DNA of 64,000 nt, taken from NCBI RefSeq assembly GCF_000217955.3, contig NZ_AFOY02000023.1, positions 1 through 64,000 of the forward strand. Direction: 5' to 3'. A program made the translations under genes and the position numbers. The notes under the pieces were generated by a model. The model was given only the letters and a program-made list of their open reading frames with translations. It searched no databases and was not told the DNA's origin. Shown here in pieces: positions 16,804 through 25,656 of the stretch (position 1 is the first letter of the stretch; each line of letters begins with the position of its first letter). Source of the DNA: Pseudomonas fluorescens HK44. Its GTDB lineage: Bacteria > Pseudomonadota > Gammaproteobacteria > Pseudomonadales > Pseudomonadaceae.

Positions 16804-17268
16804 ATGCACTGTCCCTTCTGCGGTGCCAACGACACCAAGGTCATCGACTCGCGTCTGGTCGCCGAGGGCGAACAGGTGCGCCGCCGGCGCGAATGCCTGG
16901 CCTGCGGCGAACGTTTCACGACGTTCGAAACCGCCGAACTGGTGTTGCCGCGCCTGATCAAAACCGACGGCAGCCGTCAGCCGTTCGACGAAGAAAAACT
17001 TCGCGCCGGCATGCAGCGTGCGCTGGAGAAGCGCCCGGTAAGCGTCGAGCGCCTGGAAGCGGCGCTGGCTCATATCAAACACAAATTGCGCGCCACCGGC
17101 GAGCGCGAGGTCAAGTCCCTCGTGGTCGGTGAACTGGTGATGGCCGAGCTGCAAAAGCTCGATGAAGTCGCCTACATTCGTTTCGCTTCGGTGTATCGCC
17201 GCTTCCAGGACCTCAACGAGTTCCGCGAAGAGATCGATCGCCTGGCCCGTGAGCCGGTCAAACCATGA
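16804..17268 (+). CDS. nrdR: Transcriptional repressor NrdR
   Basis: A 154-residue NrdR. The N-terminal zinc ribbon shows [15 protein letters not shown] and [12 protein letters not shown] (four Cys). It is followed by an ATP-cone domain (about 45-140) starting [17 protein letters not shown]. NrdR binds ATP/dATP and represses ribonucleotide reductase operons. It is the first gene of the nrdR-ribD-ribE-ribBX-ribH-nusB cluster, with the stop overlapping ribD by 4 bases (ATGA), an arrangement common in proteobacteria. Confidence 0.97.
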   Translation: MHCPFCGANDTKVIDSRLVAEGEQVRRRRECLACGERFTTFETAELVLPRLIKTDGSRQPFDEEKLRAGMQRALEKRPVSVERLEAALAHIKHKLRATGEREVKSLVVGELVMAELQKLDEVAYIRFASVYRRFQDLNEFREEIDRLAREPVKP

Positions 17269-18398
17269 CGATTTCTTCAGAGCAAGCGATTCTCGACGCC
17301 CATTACATGGCGCGCGCGCTGGAACTGGCGCGCAAAGGTCACTACACCACCCATCCCAACCCTCGGGTGGGCTGCGTGATCGTGCGTGACGGGCAGATTG
17401 TCGGCGAAGGCTGGCACGTGCGCGCCGGCGAACCGCATGCCGAAGTCCACGCCCTGCGCGCCGCCGGCGAAAACGCTCGGGGCGCCACCGCCTACGTCAC
17501 GCTGGAACCTTGCAGCCATCATGGCCGCACGCCGCCGTGCGCCGATGCGCTGGTGAACGCCGGCCTGGCGCGAGTCGTTGCGGGGATGCAGGACCCGAAC
17601 CCGGAAGTCGCCGGTCGCGGCCTGCAGCGTCTGGAGCAGGCGGGCATCGAGACCCGCAGCGGCGTGCTCGAAGGCGAGGCGCGCAAGCTCAATGAAGGTT
17701 TTCTCAAACGCATGGAGCATGGCTTGCCGTTCGTGCGGGTCAAGTTGGCGATGAGCCTCGACGGTCGCACTGCCATGGCCAGTGGCGAAAGCCAATGGAT
17801 CACCGGTCCCGCCGCCCGCTCGGCGGTCCAGCGTTTGCGGGCGCAGGCCAGCGTCGTGTTGACCGGTGCCGACACGGTGCTGGCCGATGACGCGCGCTTG
17901 ACCGTGCGTGCGGATGAGTTGGGGCTGGATGCCGAGCAAACCGCGCTGGCGTTGAGCCGTCCGCCGCTTCGCGTGCTGATCGACGGCCGCCTGCGCGTGC
18001 CGCTCGACGCGCCGTTCTTCAAGGCCGGCCCGGCGCTGGTCGCCACCTGTGTCGCGGTGGAAGAGCAATACGCCAACGGCCCCGAATGCTTGATCGTGCC
18101 CGGCGACGATGGCCAGGTCGACCTGCGCAAGCTACTGGTAGAACTCGCCGCCCGTGGCGTCAACGAAGTGCTGGTGGAAGCTGGCCCGCGTCTGGCTGGA
18201 GCGTTTGCCCAGCAAGGGTTGGTGGACGAATTCCATATCTTCATCGCGGGCAAGTTCCTCGGCTCCACAGCGCGACCATTGCTGGACTGGCCACTCGCGC
18301 AAATGAAGGACGCGCCAACGCTTAAGATCACAGAAATTCGTGCGGTGGGCGATGATTGGCGAGTCATCGCGGTCCCCGTTCCGCCAGCGAGCGTATAA
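17265..18398 (+). CDS. ribD: Bifunctional riboflavin deaminase/reductase RibD
   Basis: A 377-residue bifunctional enzyme for steps two and three of riboflavin synthesis. The N-terminal deaminase domain shows HAEVHAL and the zinc ligands in [12 protein letters not shown]. The C-terminal reductase domain (from about residue 150) shows [23 protein letters not shown] and the NADPH-binding stretch [12 protein letters not shown]. It acts in the cytosol on diaminohydroxyribosylaminopyrimidine phosphate. It is translationally coupled to nrdR. Confidence 0.97.
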   Translation: MTISSEQAILDAHYMARALELARKGHYTTHPNPRVGCVIVRDGQIVGEGWHVRAGEPHAEVHALRAAGENARGATAYVTLEPCSHHGRTPPCADALVNAGLARVVAGMQDPNPEVAGRGLQRLEQAGIETRSGVLEGEARKLNEGFLKRMEHGLPFVRVKLAMSLDGRTAMASGESQWITGPAARSAVQRLRAQASVVLTGADTVLADDARLTVRADELGLDAEQTALALSRPPLRVLIDGRLRVPLDAPFFKAGPALVATCVAVEEQYANGPECLIVPGDDGQVDLRKLLVELAARGVNEVLVEAGPRLAGAFAQQGLVDEFHIFIAGKFLGSTARPLLDWPLAQMKDAPTLKITEIRAVGDDWRVIAVPVPPASV

Positions 18399-18446
18399 TT
18401 CCCGGCCTGCGCCACAAGCGAAGGTTTTGTTCTCGAGGAGGACTCC

Positions 18447-19109
18447 ATGTTTACCGGCATCATCGAATCCATCGGCAGCATCCGTGCATTGACCCCCAAA
18501 GGCGGCGATGTGCGGGTCCACGTAGAAACCGGCAAGCTCGACCTGAGCGACGTCAAACTCGGCGATAGCATCGCGGTCAACGGCGTTTGCCTGACCGCCG
18601 TCGAACTGCCGGGCAATGGCTTTGCAGCGGACGTCAGTCGCGAAACCCTCGACTGCACCGCCATGAATGACCTGAAAAGCGGCAGCCCGGTCAACCTGGA
18701 AAAAGCCCTGACCCCGACCACCCGACTGGGTGGACATCTGGTCAGCGGTCACGTCGACGGCGTCGGCGAAGTGGTTGCGCGTACCGAGAATGCCCGTGCC
18801 GTGGAGTTCCGCATTCGTGCGCCGAAAGACCTGGCCAAGTACATCGCCCATAAAGGCTCGATCACGGTCGACGGCACCAGCCTGACGGTGAACGCGGTCG
18901 ATGGCGCCGAGTTCCTGTTGACGATCATTCCGCACACCCTGAGCGAAACCATCATGGCGTCTTACCAGCCAGGTCGCCGGGTCAACCTTGAGGTCGATCT
19001 GCTGGCCCGTTACCTGGAGCGTCTGTTGCTGGGTGACAAGGCAGCAGAATCCTCGAGGGGCAACATTACCGAAAGTTTTCTGGCCGAGAACGGCTACCTC
19101 AATTCCTGA
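18447..19109 (+). CDS. ribE: Riboflavin synthase alpha subunit
   Basis: A 220-residue protein with two lumazine-binding domain repeats. The first begins MFTGIIESIGSI and contains GDSIAVNGVCLT; the second contains KGSITVDGTSLTVN, the tandem signature of riboflavin synthase. It dismutates two 6,7-dimethyl-8-ribityllumazine molecules to riboflavin. A strong gaggagg-type ribosome site lies 5' of the ATG. It sits 48 bases after ribD and 31 bases before ribBX. Called ribC in some naming schemes. Confidence 0.96.
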   Translation: MFTGIIESIGSIRALTPKGGDVRVHVETGKLDLSDVKLGDSIAVNGVCLTAVELPGNGFAADVSRETLDCTAMNDLKSGSPVNLEKALTPTTRLGGHLVSGHVDGVGEVVARTENARAVEFRIRAPKDLAKYIAHKGSITVDGTSLTVNAVDGAEFLLTIIPHTLSETIMASYQPGRRVNLEVDLLARYLERLLLGDKAAESSRGNITESFLAENGYLNS

Positions 19110-19140
19110 AACTCAATTTTTGAAAGAAGGGGGGTGCCGC

Positions 19141-20232
19141 GTGGCGCTCAATAGCATCGAAGAACTGGTTGAAGACATCCGCCAAGGCAAGATGGTCATC
19201 CTCATGGATGACGAAGACCGCGAGAACGAAGGCGACCTGATCATGGCCGCCGAGTGCTGCCAGCCTGAACACATCAACTTCATGGCCAAGCACGCCCGTG
19301 GCCTGATTTGCATGCCGATGAGCCGCGAGCGCTGCGAGCTGCTCAAGCTGCCCTTGATGGCGCCGCGCAACGGTTCCGGTTTCGGCACCAAGTTCACCGT
19401 GTCCATCGAAGCCGCTGTCGGTGTCACCACCGGTATCTCTGCGGCTGACCGTGCGCGCACCGTGCAAGCGGCCGCTGCCAAAGACGCCAAGGCCGAAGAC
19501 ATCGTCAGCCCCGGCCACATTTTCCCGCTGATGGCCCAGGCTGGCGGCACCCTGGCCCGCGCCGGCCATACCGAAGCGGCTTGCGACCTGGCGCGCATGG
19601 CCGGTTTCGAGCCGAGCGGGGTAATCTGCGAAGTGATGAACGACGACGGCACCATGTCCCGTCGCGCCGAGCTGGAAACCTTCGCCGCCGAACACGGCAT
19701 CAAGATCGGCACCATCGCCGACCTGATTCACTACCGGATGATCCACGAGCGTACCGTTCAGCGGATTGCCGAGCAGCCGCTGGACAGCGAACTGGGCCAG
19801 TTCAATCTGGTGACCTATCGTGATTCGGTAGAAGGTGACGTGCACATGGCACTGACCCTGGGCACCATTTGCGCCGAAGAACCGACCCTGGTTCGCGTGC
19901 ACAACATGGACCCGCTGCGCGACCTGTTGATGGTCAAGCAGCCAGGCCGCTGGAGCCTGCGCGCCGCCATGGCTGCGGTTGCCGAGGCCGGCAGCGGTGT
20001 GGTGCTGTTGCTTGGTCACCCGCTCGATGGCGACGTGTTGCTGGCGCATATCCGCGAAACCGCCGATCACGCGCAGCCGAAAAAACCGACCACCTACAGC
20101 ATCGTCGGTGCCGGTTCGCAGATCCTGCGTGACCTGGGCGTACGCAAAATGCGCCTGATGAGTGCGCCAATGAAATTTAATGCGATATCCGGTTTCGATC
20201 TGGAAGTTGTAGAATACGTGCCCTCCGAATAA
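19141..20232 (+). CDS. ribBA: 3,4-DHBP synthase fused to a degenerate GTP cyclohydrolase II domain
   Basis: A 363-residue protein starting at GTG behind an AAGGGGGG site; the longer frame overlaps ribE and is rejected. The N-terminal DHBP synthase domain (about 1-205) shows MDDEDRENEGDLIMAAECC and the SPGHIFPLMAQAGG region. The C-terminal part is related to GTP cyclohydrolase II but lacks the zinc Cys triad (compare the intact triad in the separate ribA at 23675). It is therefore probably a RibBX-type protein supplying only DHBP. The domain may be regulatory; this is inference. Confidence 0.94.
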   Translation: MALNSIEELVEDIRQGKMVILMDDEDRENEGDLIMAAECCQPEHINFMAKHARGLICMPMSRERCELLKLPLMAPRNGSGFGTKFTVSIEAAVGVTTGISAADRARTVQAAAAKDAKAEDIVSPGHIFPLMAQAGGTLARAGHTEAACDLARMAGFEPSGVICEVMNDDGTMSRRAELETFAAEHGIKIGTIADLIHYRMIHERTVQRIAEQPLDSELGQFNLVTYRDSVEGDVHMALTLGTICAEEPTLVRVHNMDPLRDLLMVKQPGRWSLRAAMAAVAEAGSGVVLLLGHPLDGDVLLAHIRETADHAQPKKPTTYSIVGAGSQILRDLGVRKMRLMSAPMKFNAISGFDLEVVEYVPSE

Positions 20233-20277
20233 AGACCGGCTGTTTTTGTCTTGAATTCGCGGTTCAAATATCACTGA

Positions 20278-20300
20278 GGGACGCGTACTGAACGCGTCCC
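20278..20300. other. Hairpin in the ribBA-ribH gap
   Basis: A 9-bp perfect stem GGGACGCGT / ACGCGTCCC with a 5-base loop lies 23-45 bases before the ribH ATG. It is followed by GGCTCTTTAAG, too weak a U-run for a clear terminator. It may be a partial terminator, an RNA-processing site or a translation modulator. It does not match an FMN riboswitch. Confidence 0.6.
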
Positions 20301-20322
20301 GGCTCTTTAAGAGATTTGTCGA

Positions 20323-20799
20323 ATGACCCTGAAGACCATCGAAGGTACCTTCATCGCCCCCAAAGGCCGCTACGCTTTGGTTGTTGGCCGCTTCAACAGC
20401 TTCGTTGTTGAAAGCCTGGTAAGCGGTGCTGTTGATGCCCTGGTTCGCCATGGCGTGAGCGAAAGCGACATCACCATCATTCGTGCCCCTGGCGCCTTCG
20501 AAATCCCGCTGGTTGCGCAGAAAGTCGCTCAGAAGGGCGAGTTCGCGGCAATCATCGCACTGGGCGCGGTCATTCGTGGCGGTACTCCGCACTTCGAATA
20601 CGTGGCTGGCGAGTGCACCAAGGGCCTGGCCCAGGTGTCCATGGAATTCGGCGTACCGGTCGCTTTCGGCGTACTGACCGTCGACTCGATCGAGCAAGCC
20701 ATCGAACGTTCCGGCACCAAGGCCGGCAACAAAGGTGCTGAAGCTGCCTTGTCCGCTTTGGAAATGGTCAGCCTGCTGGCGCAGTTGGAGGCCAAGTGA
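20323..20799 (+). CDS. ribH: 6,7-dimethyl-8-ribityllumazine synthase
   Basis: A 158-residue lumazine synthase, which condenses the RibD product with DHBP. Conserved pieces are [27 protein letters not shown] and [20 protein letters not shown], containing the catalytic His and substrate loop. Its stop overlaps the nusB GTG start (GTGA), so the two are translationally coupled. It forms icosahedral or pentameric assemblies in relatives; the form here cannot be told. Confidence 0.97.
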   Translation: MTLKTIEGTFIAPKGRYALVVGRFNSFVVESLVSGAVDALVRHGVSESDITIIRAPGAFEIPLVAQKVAQKGEFAAIIALGAVIRGGTPHFEYVAGECTKGLAQVSMEFGVPVAFGVLTVDSIEQAIERSGTKAGNKGAEAALSALEMVSLLAQLEAK

Positions 20800-21296
20800 T
20801 TAGCGACGAAAGCGATCGTTTCAACCCGCGCGATCCAAAGCCTGCGGATGCTGGCAAACCATCGAAAAGCGTCAAGCGTCGCGAAGCCCGTCAGCTCGCG
20901 ACCCAAGCGCTGTATCAATGGCACATGGCCAAGCAATCGCTGAACGAGATCGAAGCGCAGTTCCGGGTCGATAACGATTTCACCGATGTCGATGCCGCGT
21001 ACTTCCGCGAAATCCTCCACGGGGTTCCGGCGCACCGCACCGAGATCGACACCGCGCTCAAGCCTTGCCTGGACATCGAAATCGAAGAGCTGGACCCGGT
21101 TGAACTGGCGGTTCTACGCCTGTCCACCTGGGAACTGCTCAAGCGTGTCGACGTGCCTTATCGCGTGGTGATCAACGAAGGCATCGAGCTGGCTAAAGTC
21201 TTCGGTTCCACCGATGGCCACAAGTTCGTCAACGGTGTACTCGACAAACTGGCCCCGCGCCTGCGTGAAGCTGAAGTGAAGGCGTTCAAGCGCTGA
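20796..21296 (+). CDS. nusB: Transcription antitermination factor NusB
   Basis: A 166-residue all-helical NusB, starting with GTG inside the ribH stop. Recognisable segments are [16 protein letters not shown] and the C-terminal [35 protein letters not shown]. It binds BoxA RNA with NusE (S10) for rRNA antitermination. An unusually polar leader of about 28 residues precedes the conserved core. Its pairing with ribH is widespread in gammaproteobacteria. Confidence 0.97.
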   Translation: MISDESDRFNPRDPKPADAGKPSKSVKRREARQLATQALYQWHMAKQSLNEIEAQFRVDNDFTDVDAAYFREILHGVPAHRTEIDTALKPCLDIEIEELDPVELAVLRLSTWELLKRVDVPYRVVINEGIELAKVFGSTDGHKFVNGVLDKLAPRLREAEVKAFKR

Positions 21297-21319
21297 TCGG
21301 CGCTTGAACTGCCATTGCC

Positions 21320-22285
21320 ATGGGCGAGTTTGAGCTGATCCGCAATTACTTTGCCGCCGCGCCTTGTGCGCAAGGCGGTGAAGGCGTTGCCCTGGGGATC
21401 GGCGACGACTGCGCCTTGCTCGCTGTTCCCGCCGGGGAGCAGCTGGCAATTTCCACCGACACGCTCGTGGCCGGTGTGCATTTCGCAGACCCTTGCGACC
21501 CGTTTCTGCTCGGTCAGCGTTCGCTGGCTGTGGCGGTCAGCGATCTGGCTGCCATGGGCGCCACCCCCATTGCCTTTACCCTTGCCCTGACCTTGCCGAC
21601 GGTGACCGCCGATTGGCTGGACGCCTTCGCCCGTGGCTTGAACGCCATGGCGCAAAACTGCGGTGTACAGCTGGTGGGCGGCGACACTACACGCGGCCCG
21701 CTGAGCCTGACCATGACCGTGTTCGGTCGGGTCCCGGCAGGCAAGGCGCTGACCCGCAGCGGTGCGCAACCCGGTGATCTGGTGTGCGTGGGCGGTGAAC
21801 TGGGCAACGCCGCCGGTGCATTGTCGTTGGTGTTGGGTGAGCGAGTCGCGCCCGCCGATGTTGCCGGGCCGTTGTTGGCGCATTATTGGTCGCCACAGCC
21901 GCAGCTTGAATTGGGCATGGCGTTGCGCGGCAAAGCCACCTCGGCACTGGATATCTCTGACGGTTTGCTCGCCGATTGCGGGCATATCGCCAAGGCCTCG
22001 GCTGTCGGCTTGCTGATCGAAAGCGAAAAGCTGCCGCTGTCCACGGCACTGGTGAGCTTTCTCGGTGAGAATGCCGCCCGCATGGCGGCCTTGAGTGGCG
22101 GCGACGACTACGTGCTGGCGTTCACTTTGCCTTCCGCGCACTTGCCTGCCTTGCTCGCCGACGGTTGGCCGATTCACGTTATCGGGCAGGTCGTGGCGGG
22201 GCAGGGCGTGACGCTGCTGGACGCGAGCGGGCAAGACATCACCCCGCAAGCCCGGGGCTATCAACATTTTCGGGAGACACCGTGA
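21320..22285 (+). CDS. thiL: Thiamine-monophosphate kinase
   Basis: A 321-residue ThiL, which phosphorylates thiamine phosphate to the pyrophosphate coenzyme. Motifs include GIGDDCALL near 34-42, DTLVAGVHF with metal-binding Asp, SDLAAMGATP and LVGGDTTRGPLSLTMT, as in the PurM-like fold. It follows nusB and overlaps pgpA by 4 bases (GTGA), a standard gammaproteobacterial order. Confidence 0.96.
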   Translation: MGEFELIRNYFAAAPCAQGGEGVALGIGDDCALLAVPAGEQLAISTDTLVAGVHFADPCDPFLLGQRSLAVAVSDLAAMGATPIAFTLALTLPTVTADWLDAFARGLNAMAQNCGVQLVGGDTTRGPLSLTMTVFGRVPAGKALTRSGAQPGDLVCVGGELGNAAGALSLVLGERVAPADVAGPLLAHYWSPQPQLELGMALRGKATSALDISDGLLADCGHIAKASAVGLLIESEKLPLSTALVSFLGENAARMAALSGGDDYVLAFTLPSAHLPALLADGWPIHVIGQVVAGQGVTLLDASGQDITPQARGYQHFRETP

Positions 22286-22785
22286 CAGATCATCCCAAGC
22301 AGAGCCCGGCAGGACGCGTGCCGCCATCGGTCTGGCGTAATCCCTGGCATTTCCTGGCTTTCGGTTTTGGCTCGGGCACCCTGCCCAAGGCGCCGGGCAC
22401 CTGGGGCTCGCTGGTTGCGATACCCTTTATTCCTTTATGGCAGATGTTGCCCGGCTGGGGTTACTGGCTGATGCTCGGCATCACGATGCTGTTCGGCTTC
22501 TGGCTGTGCGGCAAGGTTGCTGACGATTTGCGGGTGCACGACCACGAAGGCATCGTCTGGGACGAAATGGTCGGGATGTGGATCACCCTGTGGCTGGTGC
22601 CGGCAGGTTGGTACTGGCTATTGGCGGGGTTCCTGCTGTTCCGCTTCTTCGACATTCTCAAGCCATGGCCGATTCGCTGGATCGACCAACATGTGCATGG
22701 CGGCGTCGGGATCATGCTCGACGACGTGCTGGCAGGCGTGTTTGCCTGGTTGGCGTTGCAAGGACTGGTCCGGTATTTCGCCTGA
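22282..22785 (+). CDS. pgpA: Phosphatidylglycerophosphatase A
   Basis: A 167-residue inner-membrane phosphatase producing phosphatidylglycerol. It starts at GTG overlapping the thiL stop; the longer upstream frame is a shadow of thiL. Family features are FGFGSGTLPKAPGTWGSL at the N-terminal side, DDLRVHDHEGIVWDEMVGMW carrying the acidic active-site cluster, and about four hydrophobic helices. The last gene of the rib-nusB-thiL run. Confidence 0.95.
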   Translation: MTDHPKQSPAGRVPPSVWRNPWHFLAFGFGSGTLPKAPGTWGSLVAIPFIPLWQMLPGWGYWLMLGITMLFGFWLCGKVADDLRVHDHEGIVWDEMVGMWITLWLVPAGWYWLLAGFLLFRFFDILKPWPIRWIDQHVHGGVGIMLDDVLAGVFAWLALQGLVRYFA

Positions 22786-22807
22786 TTGGCTGATTGAGGG
22801 CTAAAGG

Positions 22808-23563
22808 ATGGTGGTGCGCTGGTTGTGGGTTCTGGTTTTTGCGGTGTTCTGTTCGCTCGCCCGTGCGGCGGATGTGCCGACGACACCGGCCGTGATTCAT
22901 CTGGCCAGCGAAGACTGGGATGACTACACCGCCGCCGATGGTCATGGGCTGGCCTGGGACATTTTGCGCGCCGTGTTCGAGCCGGCCGGGGTGAAACTGG
23001 ATATTCGCACTGTGCCTTACACCCGTTCGGTGGGGCTGGTACAGCGTCGTGAAGTGGACGCGCTGGTTGGCTCCTATTCCAATGAGGCCGATCAGGTGCT
23101 GTATCCCCGCTGGAATTTCGACTCCGATCATATCTATGCCCTGGGCCTTGCGAGCAACCCGGTACCGACTCTGGAGACTCTGGGGGCGTACCGACTGGCC
23201 TGGGTCCGTGGCTATCGCTACGAAAGTTACCTGCCGAACATCCACCGCTATAACCAGATCGAACGCCGCACCGGAATCTTGCCGATGCTCAAACAGGCTC
23301 GGGCGGACTTCTATATCGACGCGCTGACGGAAATCAATGAAGTGCTTGCAGAAGCTGAGGATCCGTCCTTGTACCGACGTACACACTTGACCGAACTGCC
23401 GTTGTACCTTGGTTTCGCCGATACACCACGGGCCCGTGCCCTGATGGCGCTGTACGACCAGCGCATGGCATTGCTGGTCAAAACCGGCCAGTTGAAACCG
23501 ATCTTCGAACACTGGAAACAACCTTACCCCTTTGATGAGAGTGCCAAGCCGGCAGGGCAGTGA
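22808..23563 (+). CDS. Periplasmic solute-binding protein, SBP family 3
   Basis: A 251-residue secreted protein with signal peptide MVVRWLWVLVFAVFCSLARA, cleaved before ADVPTTP. The mature part resembles the amino-acid-type periplasmic binding fold: HLASEDWDDYTAADGHGLAWDILRAVFEPAG at the start and VPYTRSVGLVQRREVDALVGSYSNEADQVLYP around the ligand site. No permease or ATPase gene is adjacent, so it may be a stand-alone sensor or enzyme-like homologue. By position it probably equals PA4048/PA4049. The ligand is unknown. Confidence 0.8.
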   Translation: MVVRWLWVLVFAVFCSLARAADVPTTPAVIHLASEDWDDYTAADGHGLAWDILRAVFEPAGVKLDIRTVPYTRSVGLVQRREVDALVGSYSNEADQVLYPRWNFDSDHIYALGLASNPVPTLETLGAYRLAWVRGYRYESYLPNIHRYNQIERRTGILPMLKQARADFYIDALTEINEVLAEAEDPSLYRRTHLTELPLYLGFADTPRARALMALYDQRMALLVKTGQLKPIFEHWKQPYPFDESAKPAGQ

Positions 23564-23674
23564 TCAAACTTTTTGATCGTTATGGCCGATAATTCAGCCT
23601 AAGCGTCTGTCGGAACCTGCTGTTACAATGCCGCCTCTGCGAATCTCCAGTACATACAGATCAGGAGCACACCG

Positions 23675-24292
23675 GTGCCTGTCGTTTTTGTCGCCGCTTC
23701 CAAGCTGCCCACGCCTTTTGCGCAATTCACCATGCATGGCTTTCTCGATGAGGCCACCGGTCGCGAGCACGTCGTACTAAGCCTGGGTGATGTCGCCGAC
23801 GGTGCCCCGGTACTCGGCCGGTTGCACTCCGAATGCCTGACCGGCGACGCCTTGTTCAGCCAGCGTTGCGACTGCGGTTCGCAACTCGAGGCGGCGTTGC
23901 AGGCAATCGCTCGCGAAGGTCGTGGCGTGTTGCTTTACCTGCGTCAGGAAGGCCGTGGCATTGGCCTGCTGAACAAGATCCGCGCCTATGAATTGCAAGA
24001 TGGCGGCGCCGACACCGTTGAAGCCAACGAGCGTCTGGGTTTTGCCGCCGACCAGCGCGACTACGCCATGTGCCTGCCGATGCTTGAACACCTGGGCGTG
24101 AAATCCCTGCGCCTGATGACCAACAACCCGCGCAAGGTCAAAGCCTTGACCGACATGGGCATCGTGGTTGCCGAGCGCGTGCCGCTGCACACCGGTCACA
24201 ATCCGCACAACAAGCTCTACTTGGCGACCAAGGCCAGCAAGCTCGACCACATGATGGGCAACGAGCATCAGGGCGAGGCAGACCGGGCGTGA
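23675..24292 (+). CDS. ribA: GTP cyclohydrolase II
   Basis: A 205-residue RibA, the first step of riboflavin synthesis from GTP. The start is GTG behind a good AGGAG site. The zinc ligands Cys54, Cys65 and Cys67 ([19 protein letters not shown]) and the catalytic stretch [18 protein letters not shown] are intact. This is the functional partner for the RibBX protein at 19141, whose own cyclohydrolase domain lacks these ligands. The 111-base gap before it shows no FMN riboswitch. Confidence 0.97.
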   Translation: MPVVFVAASKLPTPFAQFTMHGFLDEATGREHVVLSLGDVADGAPVLGRLHSECLTGDALFSQRCDCGSQLEAALQAIAREGRGVLLYLRQEGRGIGLLNKIRAYELQDGGADTVEANERLGFAADQRDYAMCLPMLEHLGVKSLRLMTNNPRKVKALTDMGIVVAERVPLHTGHNPHNKLYLATKASKLDHMMGNEHQGEADRA

Positions 24293-24708
24293 CTCGTGGT
24301 CAGGTCCGGCGGCGACTGTCCGTCAACTGGTGGCAATACCTGGCGCTGGCCTTGCTGCCGCTGCTGGTGATCAACGCTGTGTTCGGCCAGAGCGAGGCGT
24401 TTTTGCCGGTGCTGGCGATGCCGTTTTTCATTGCCGGGGTGGCCTCGATGTTTGTCAGCCTGCGGTTTTTCGGCGGCTACAAACACGCCTTGATCGCCAC
24501 TCAGAAAGCCCTCGATACTCCGGAAGAACCCGCTGCCTGGGTTGCCCTGGCGGCTAAACGTCGTCGGGCATTCCTTGTCGCGGCATTGCCGGCCTGGATC
24601 GGTGCTCTGGCGGTGTTCGTCGGTCTTGAAGCAGTGCCTTTGGTCTTGCTGGCGCTGTCGACCGCGGTGCTGTTCTACCTTTACCGTATTCCGCGTCAAC
24701 TCGGCTGA
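24289..24708 (+). CDS. Small integral membrane protein of unknown function
   Basis: A 139-residue protein with about four transmembrane segments (near 16-32, 40-60, 93-113 and 114-132) and a basic N-terminus ([15 protein letters not shown]). The start is GTG overlapping the ribA stop and the stop overlaps the next ATG, so it is tightly inserted in a ribA-orf-btuF-like operon. I do not recognise the family. By position it equals PA4046. Confidence 0.78.
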   Translation: MTRGQVRRRLSVNWWQYLALALLPLLVINAVFGQSEAFLPVLAMPFFIAGVASMFVSLRFFGGYKHALIATQKALDTPEEPAAWVALAAKRRRAFLVAALPAWIGALAVFVGLEAVPLVLLALSTAVLFYLYRIPRQLG

Positions 24709-25505
24709 TGCGCCGTTGGCTGGCGGTTCTGCTGCTGGCCATCAATGGCTCGGCGGTCGGGGTAGAGCGGGTGGTCAGCCTTGCGCCGTCACTCTCGGAA
24801 ATCGTCGTTGAACTGGGCTCGGCCGACCTGCTGGTGGGGGTGCTCGATGCTGGCGAGCGTCCTGCAGAACTCAACGCCATCCCTTCTGTTGGCCGTTACG
24901 GTCAGCTGGATATGGAGCGCCTGCTCAGTCTCAAGCCGGATTTACTGTTGCTCTGGCCTGGCAGTGTCGGCCCGGCGCAACGTGAGCAACTGAGTCGATT
25001 GGGGATCCCGACCTACGTCGCCGAACCGCATAACCTCATACAACTGACCCGCCAAATCGAAGCGATCGCCAAGCAACTCGGCCGACCCGAACGTGGGCGC
25101 ACGCTTGCGGTTGATCTGCGCAAGCAGCTCGACGATTTACGCCAGCGCTATCAACGCAAAGAACCGCTTCGGGTGTTTTATCAGGTCTGGGATCGACCGC
25201 TCTACACCGTGGGCGGCAGGCAGATCATCAGCGATGCGCTTGAGGTATGCGGTGCGCGTAACGTGTTTGCCGACATGACCTTGCCGGCGCCGCAGGTCAG
25301 TGTGGAGTCAGTGCTTTCGCGTAATCCCCAGGTGATCCTCGCCAGCAGCCAGGCACAGCTCGACGCCTGGAAAGCCTGGCCACAGATGACTGCGGTGGCT
25401 CAAGGGCAATTGCTGTTGGTGGCGGATAAAGGCCTGGAGCGGCCGAGCGGGCAGATGATCGAAGCGACGGCCAAGTTGTGCCGACTCATTGCACCGCAGC
25501 GTTGA
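24708..25505 (+). CDS. btuF: BtuF-like cobalamin-binding periplasmic protein
   Basis: A 265-residue class III periplasmic binding protein with signal [18 protein letters not shown]. Features are RVVSLAPSLSEIVVELGSADLLVGV at the start of the first lobe, LLSLKPDLLLLWPGS, and a long connecting helix near 110-140. This class binds vitamin B12 or ferric siderophores. A B12 role is favoured because the convergent neighbour is btuB. No BtuCD permease/ATPase genes are in the window. Its ATG overlaps the preceding stop by one base. Confidence 0.75.
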   Translation: MRRWLAVLLLAINGSAVGVERVVSLAPSLSEIVVELGSADLLVGVLDAGERPAELNAIPSVGRYGQLDMERLLSLKPDLLLLWPGSVGPAQREQLSRLGIPTYVAEPHNLIQLTRQIEAIAKQLGRPERGRTLAVDLRKQLDDLRQRYQRKEPLRVFYQVWDRPLYTVGGRQIISDALEVCGARNVFADMTLPAPQVSVESVLSRNPQVILASSQAQLDAWKAWPQMTAVAQGQLLLVADKGLERPSGQMIEATAKLCRLIAPQR

Positions 25506-25506
25506 C

Positions 25507-25640
25507 CTGTGGCGAGGGAGCTTGCTCCCGCTGGGCTGCGAAGCAGCCCCAAATTCAGCAGCCGATTCTAATCAGGCACACCGCATCAACTGGATTACGG
25601 CTGCTGCGCACCCGAACGGGAGCAAGCTCCCTCGCCACAG
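25507..25640. repeat. REP-type palindromic pair
   Basis: Arms CTGTGGCGAGGGAGCTTGCT and the reverse complement at 25621-25640 enclose the GGGCTGCGAAGCAGCCCC palindrome. It fills the convergent gap between the btuF-like and btuB genes and may end both transcripts. Confidence 0.85.
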
Positions 25641-25656
25641 TGGCCAGTGTTGTTTG

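Noticed and set aside
18399-18446. Possible FMN riboswitch in the rib cluster
   Set aside because: The gap is only 48 bases and lacks the conserved RFN sequence blocks; the gaps before ribBA, ribH and ribA also lack them.
19099-20697. 532-codon minus-strand frame opposite ribBA-ribH
   Set aside because: It spans two well-defined genes on the other strand and has the low-complexity His/Gln/Gly composition of an antisense shadow.
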